Assembly (NCBI GenBank): GCA_963969395.1
Contig: OZ017803.1
Coordinates: 1,736,001 to 1,800,000 of the forward strand
DNA from: Pseudoscleropodium purum
Taxonomy: Eukaryota; Streptophyta; Bryopsida; Hypnales; Brachytheciaceae
Length of the DNA stretch: 64,000 bases
Direction of reading: 5' to 3'
Positions 63,540 through 64,000 of the stretch are shown piece after piece (within the stretch, counting starts at the first letter, position 1; each line of letters starts with the position of its first letter). Under the pieces are notes generated by a model. It was not told the origin of the DNA. It saw only the letters and a list, made by a program, of their open reading frames with translations, and did no database searches. Made by a program: the position numbers and the translations under genes.

Positions 63540-63734
63540 TCAATTCTCACCAACACCTCTCCTCTACACCAAAAAGCAGCACCCTAAACCAAGCTCATCG
63601 AACCACAAAATGCTCTGCGCAACCAAAATTAAGTTCCACGACTTCACCACCTCCACCAAATCCAAATTAATCCCCTCCCCTCCACCCGATCACAACCATT
63701 CACAAAACTTTTTTTTAAATTCTTCACTCCAGAA

Positions 63735-64000
63735 AACAAAATTTCCAAAAGATCCTGACCCCGCTTAACCTCTCTTTCTCTCTCTTTCTCTCTGTGTCTC
63801 TCTCTCTCTCTTTCTTTCTCTGTCTCTCGCTTACTTTTCCTCTCTCTCTCCGTCTTCCTATTGTCCACAGATTCAATGCTGAAAAATCGATTACTCTGTT
63901 TCCAAACCCGCAAGCCTAAAATTGCCGGTCCTACGCCCGCCCCGCCTCAACAACAAAACTTTCCAAAAGCTCCTCACACCGCTTAACCTCTGTTTCTCTT
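63735..64000 (-). promoter_or_regulatory. MRS2 upstream region with GA/CT tract and direct repeat
   Basis: About 240-320 bp upstream of the ATG is an imperfect CT tract on plus, GA on minus (63772-63852), a common feature of plant core promoters and leaders. A segment starting AACAAAATTTCCAAAAG at 63735 recurs at 63952 (AACAAAACTTTCCAAAAG) through CCGCTTAACCTC. The offset is 217 bp, and the second copy is cut by the window end. No TATA box was identified with confidence. Confidence 0.5.

Noticed and set aside
63157..63768. 203-codon plus-strand open frame
   Set aside because: It is the reverse-strand shadow of the first exon of the magnesium transporter.

Overview
The window is eukaryotic nuclear DNA from a land plant. 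The evidence is small spliced genes with GT-AG introns, a magnesium transporter whose residue layout matches the plant MRS2-1/MRS2-10 group, organelle-type N-terminal presequences, a degenerate CCCTAAA telomere-type tract, and many short non-autonomous transposons, including one with Stowaway-type ends. The species cannot be named. Low gene density and many AT-rich mini-transposons would fit a bryophyte, lycophyte or another repeat-rich plant genome.

Three genes are well supported, all on the minus strand, and every exon boundary was read from the sequence. They are a Lin0512-family protein of unknown function (29277-32245, 4 exons, 182 aa), a methylmalonyl-CoA epimerase-like VOC protein with a mitochondrial-type presequence (38584-39884, 2 exons, 197 aa) and an MRS2/CorA magnesium transporter (60914-63539, 5 exons, 469 aa). 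A decayed hAT transposase (about 53902-57015) is also on the minus strand. Weaker transcription-unit candidates lie at 5066-5934 (+), 18714-18877 (+) and 40990-41861 (-).

The layout alternates. Islands of mixed composition (about 0-7 kb, 15.2-20.4, 29-32.5, 38-42, 45-47.4, 53-57.5 and 60.3-64 kb) hold the genes and show repeated local tandem duplication. Very AT-rich blocks between them (7.2-15, 20.5-29, 32.6-38, 42-45, 47.4-53 and 57.5-60.3 kb) have no credible genes and consist largely of old short transposons.

Repeat families recognised by eye are: elements of about 0.9 kb with CCCCTAAAGGAC-like ends flanked by TTAA (8.4, 27.3, 32.7, 47.7 kb, plus partial ends); 230-330 bp elements with ATTAGAAGA ends (14.9, 21.7, 22.9, 23.7 kb), one of which carries a 543-bp perfect (TTTA)n array; 320-390 bp elements with GACCCATTTCCAACC ends (34.9, 44.4, 49.0 kb); a Stowaway-like element with TA flanks (24.8 kb); a 0.95-kb element with long inverted ends (51.6 kb); single elements at 20.5 and 44.7 kb; a 680-bp near-perfect palindrome (12.26-12.94 kb); and a miRNA-like hairpin (34.26-34.42 kb).

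The genes show no operon-like or functional clustering. I found no CRISPR array, rRNA or tRNA gene, and no clear multi-gene novel system. The most unusual items are the TTAA element family, the microsatellite expansion inside a mini-transposon, the large palindrome, and the epimerase with a changed metal-ligand position and a duplicated promoter-exon.
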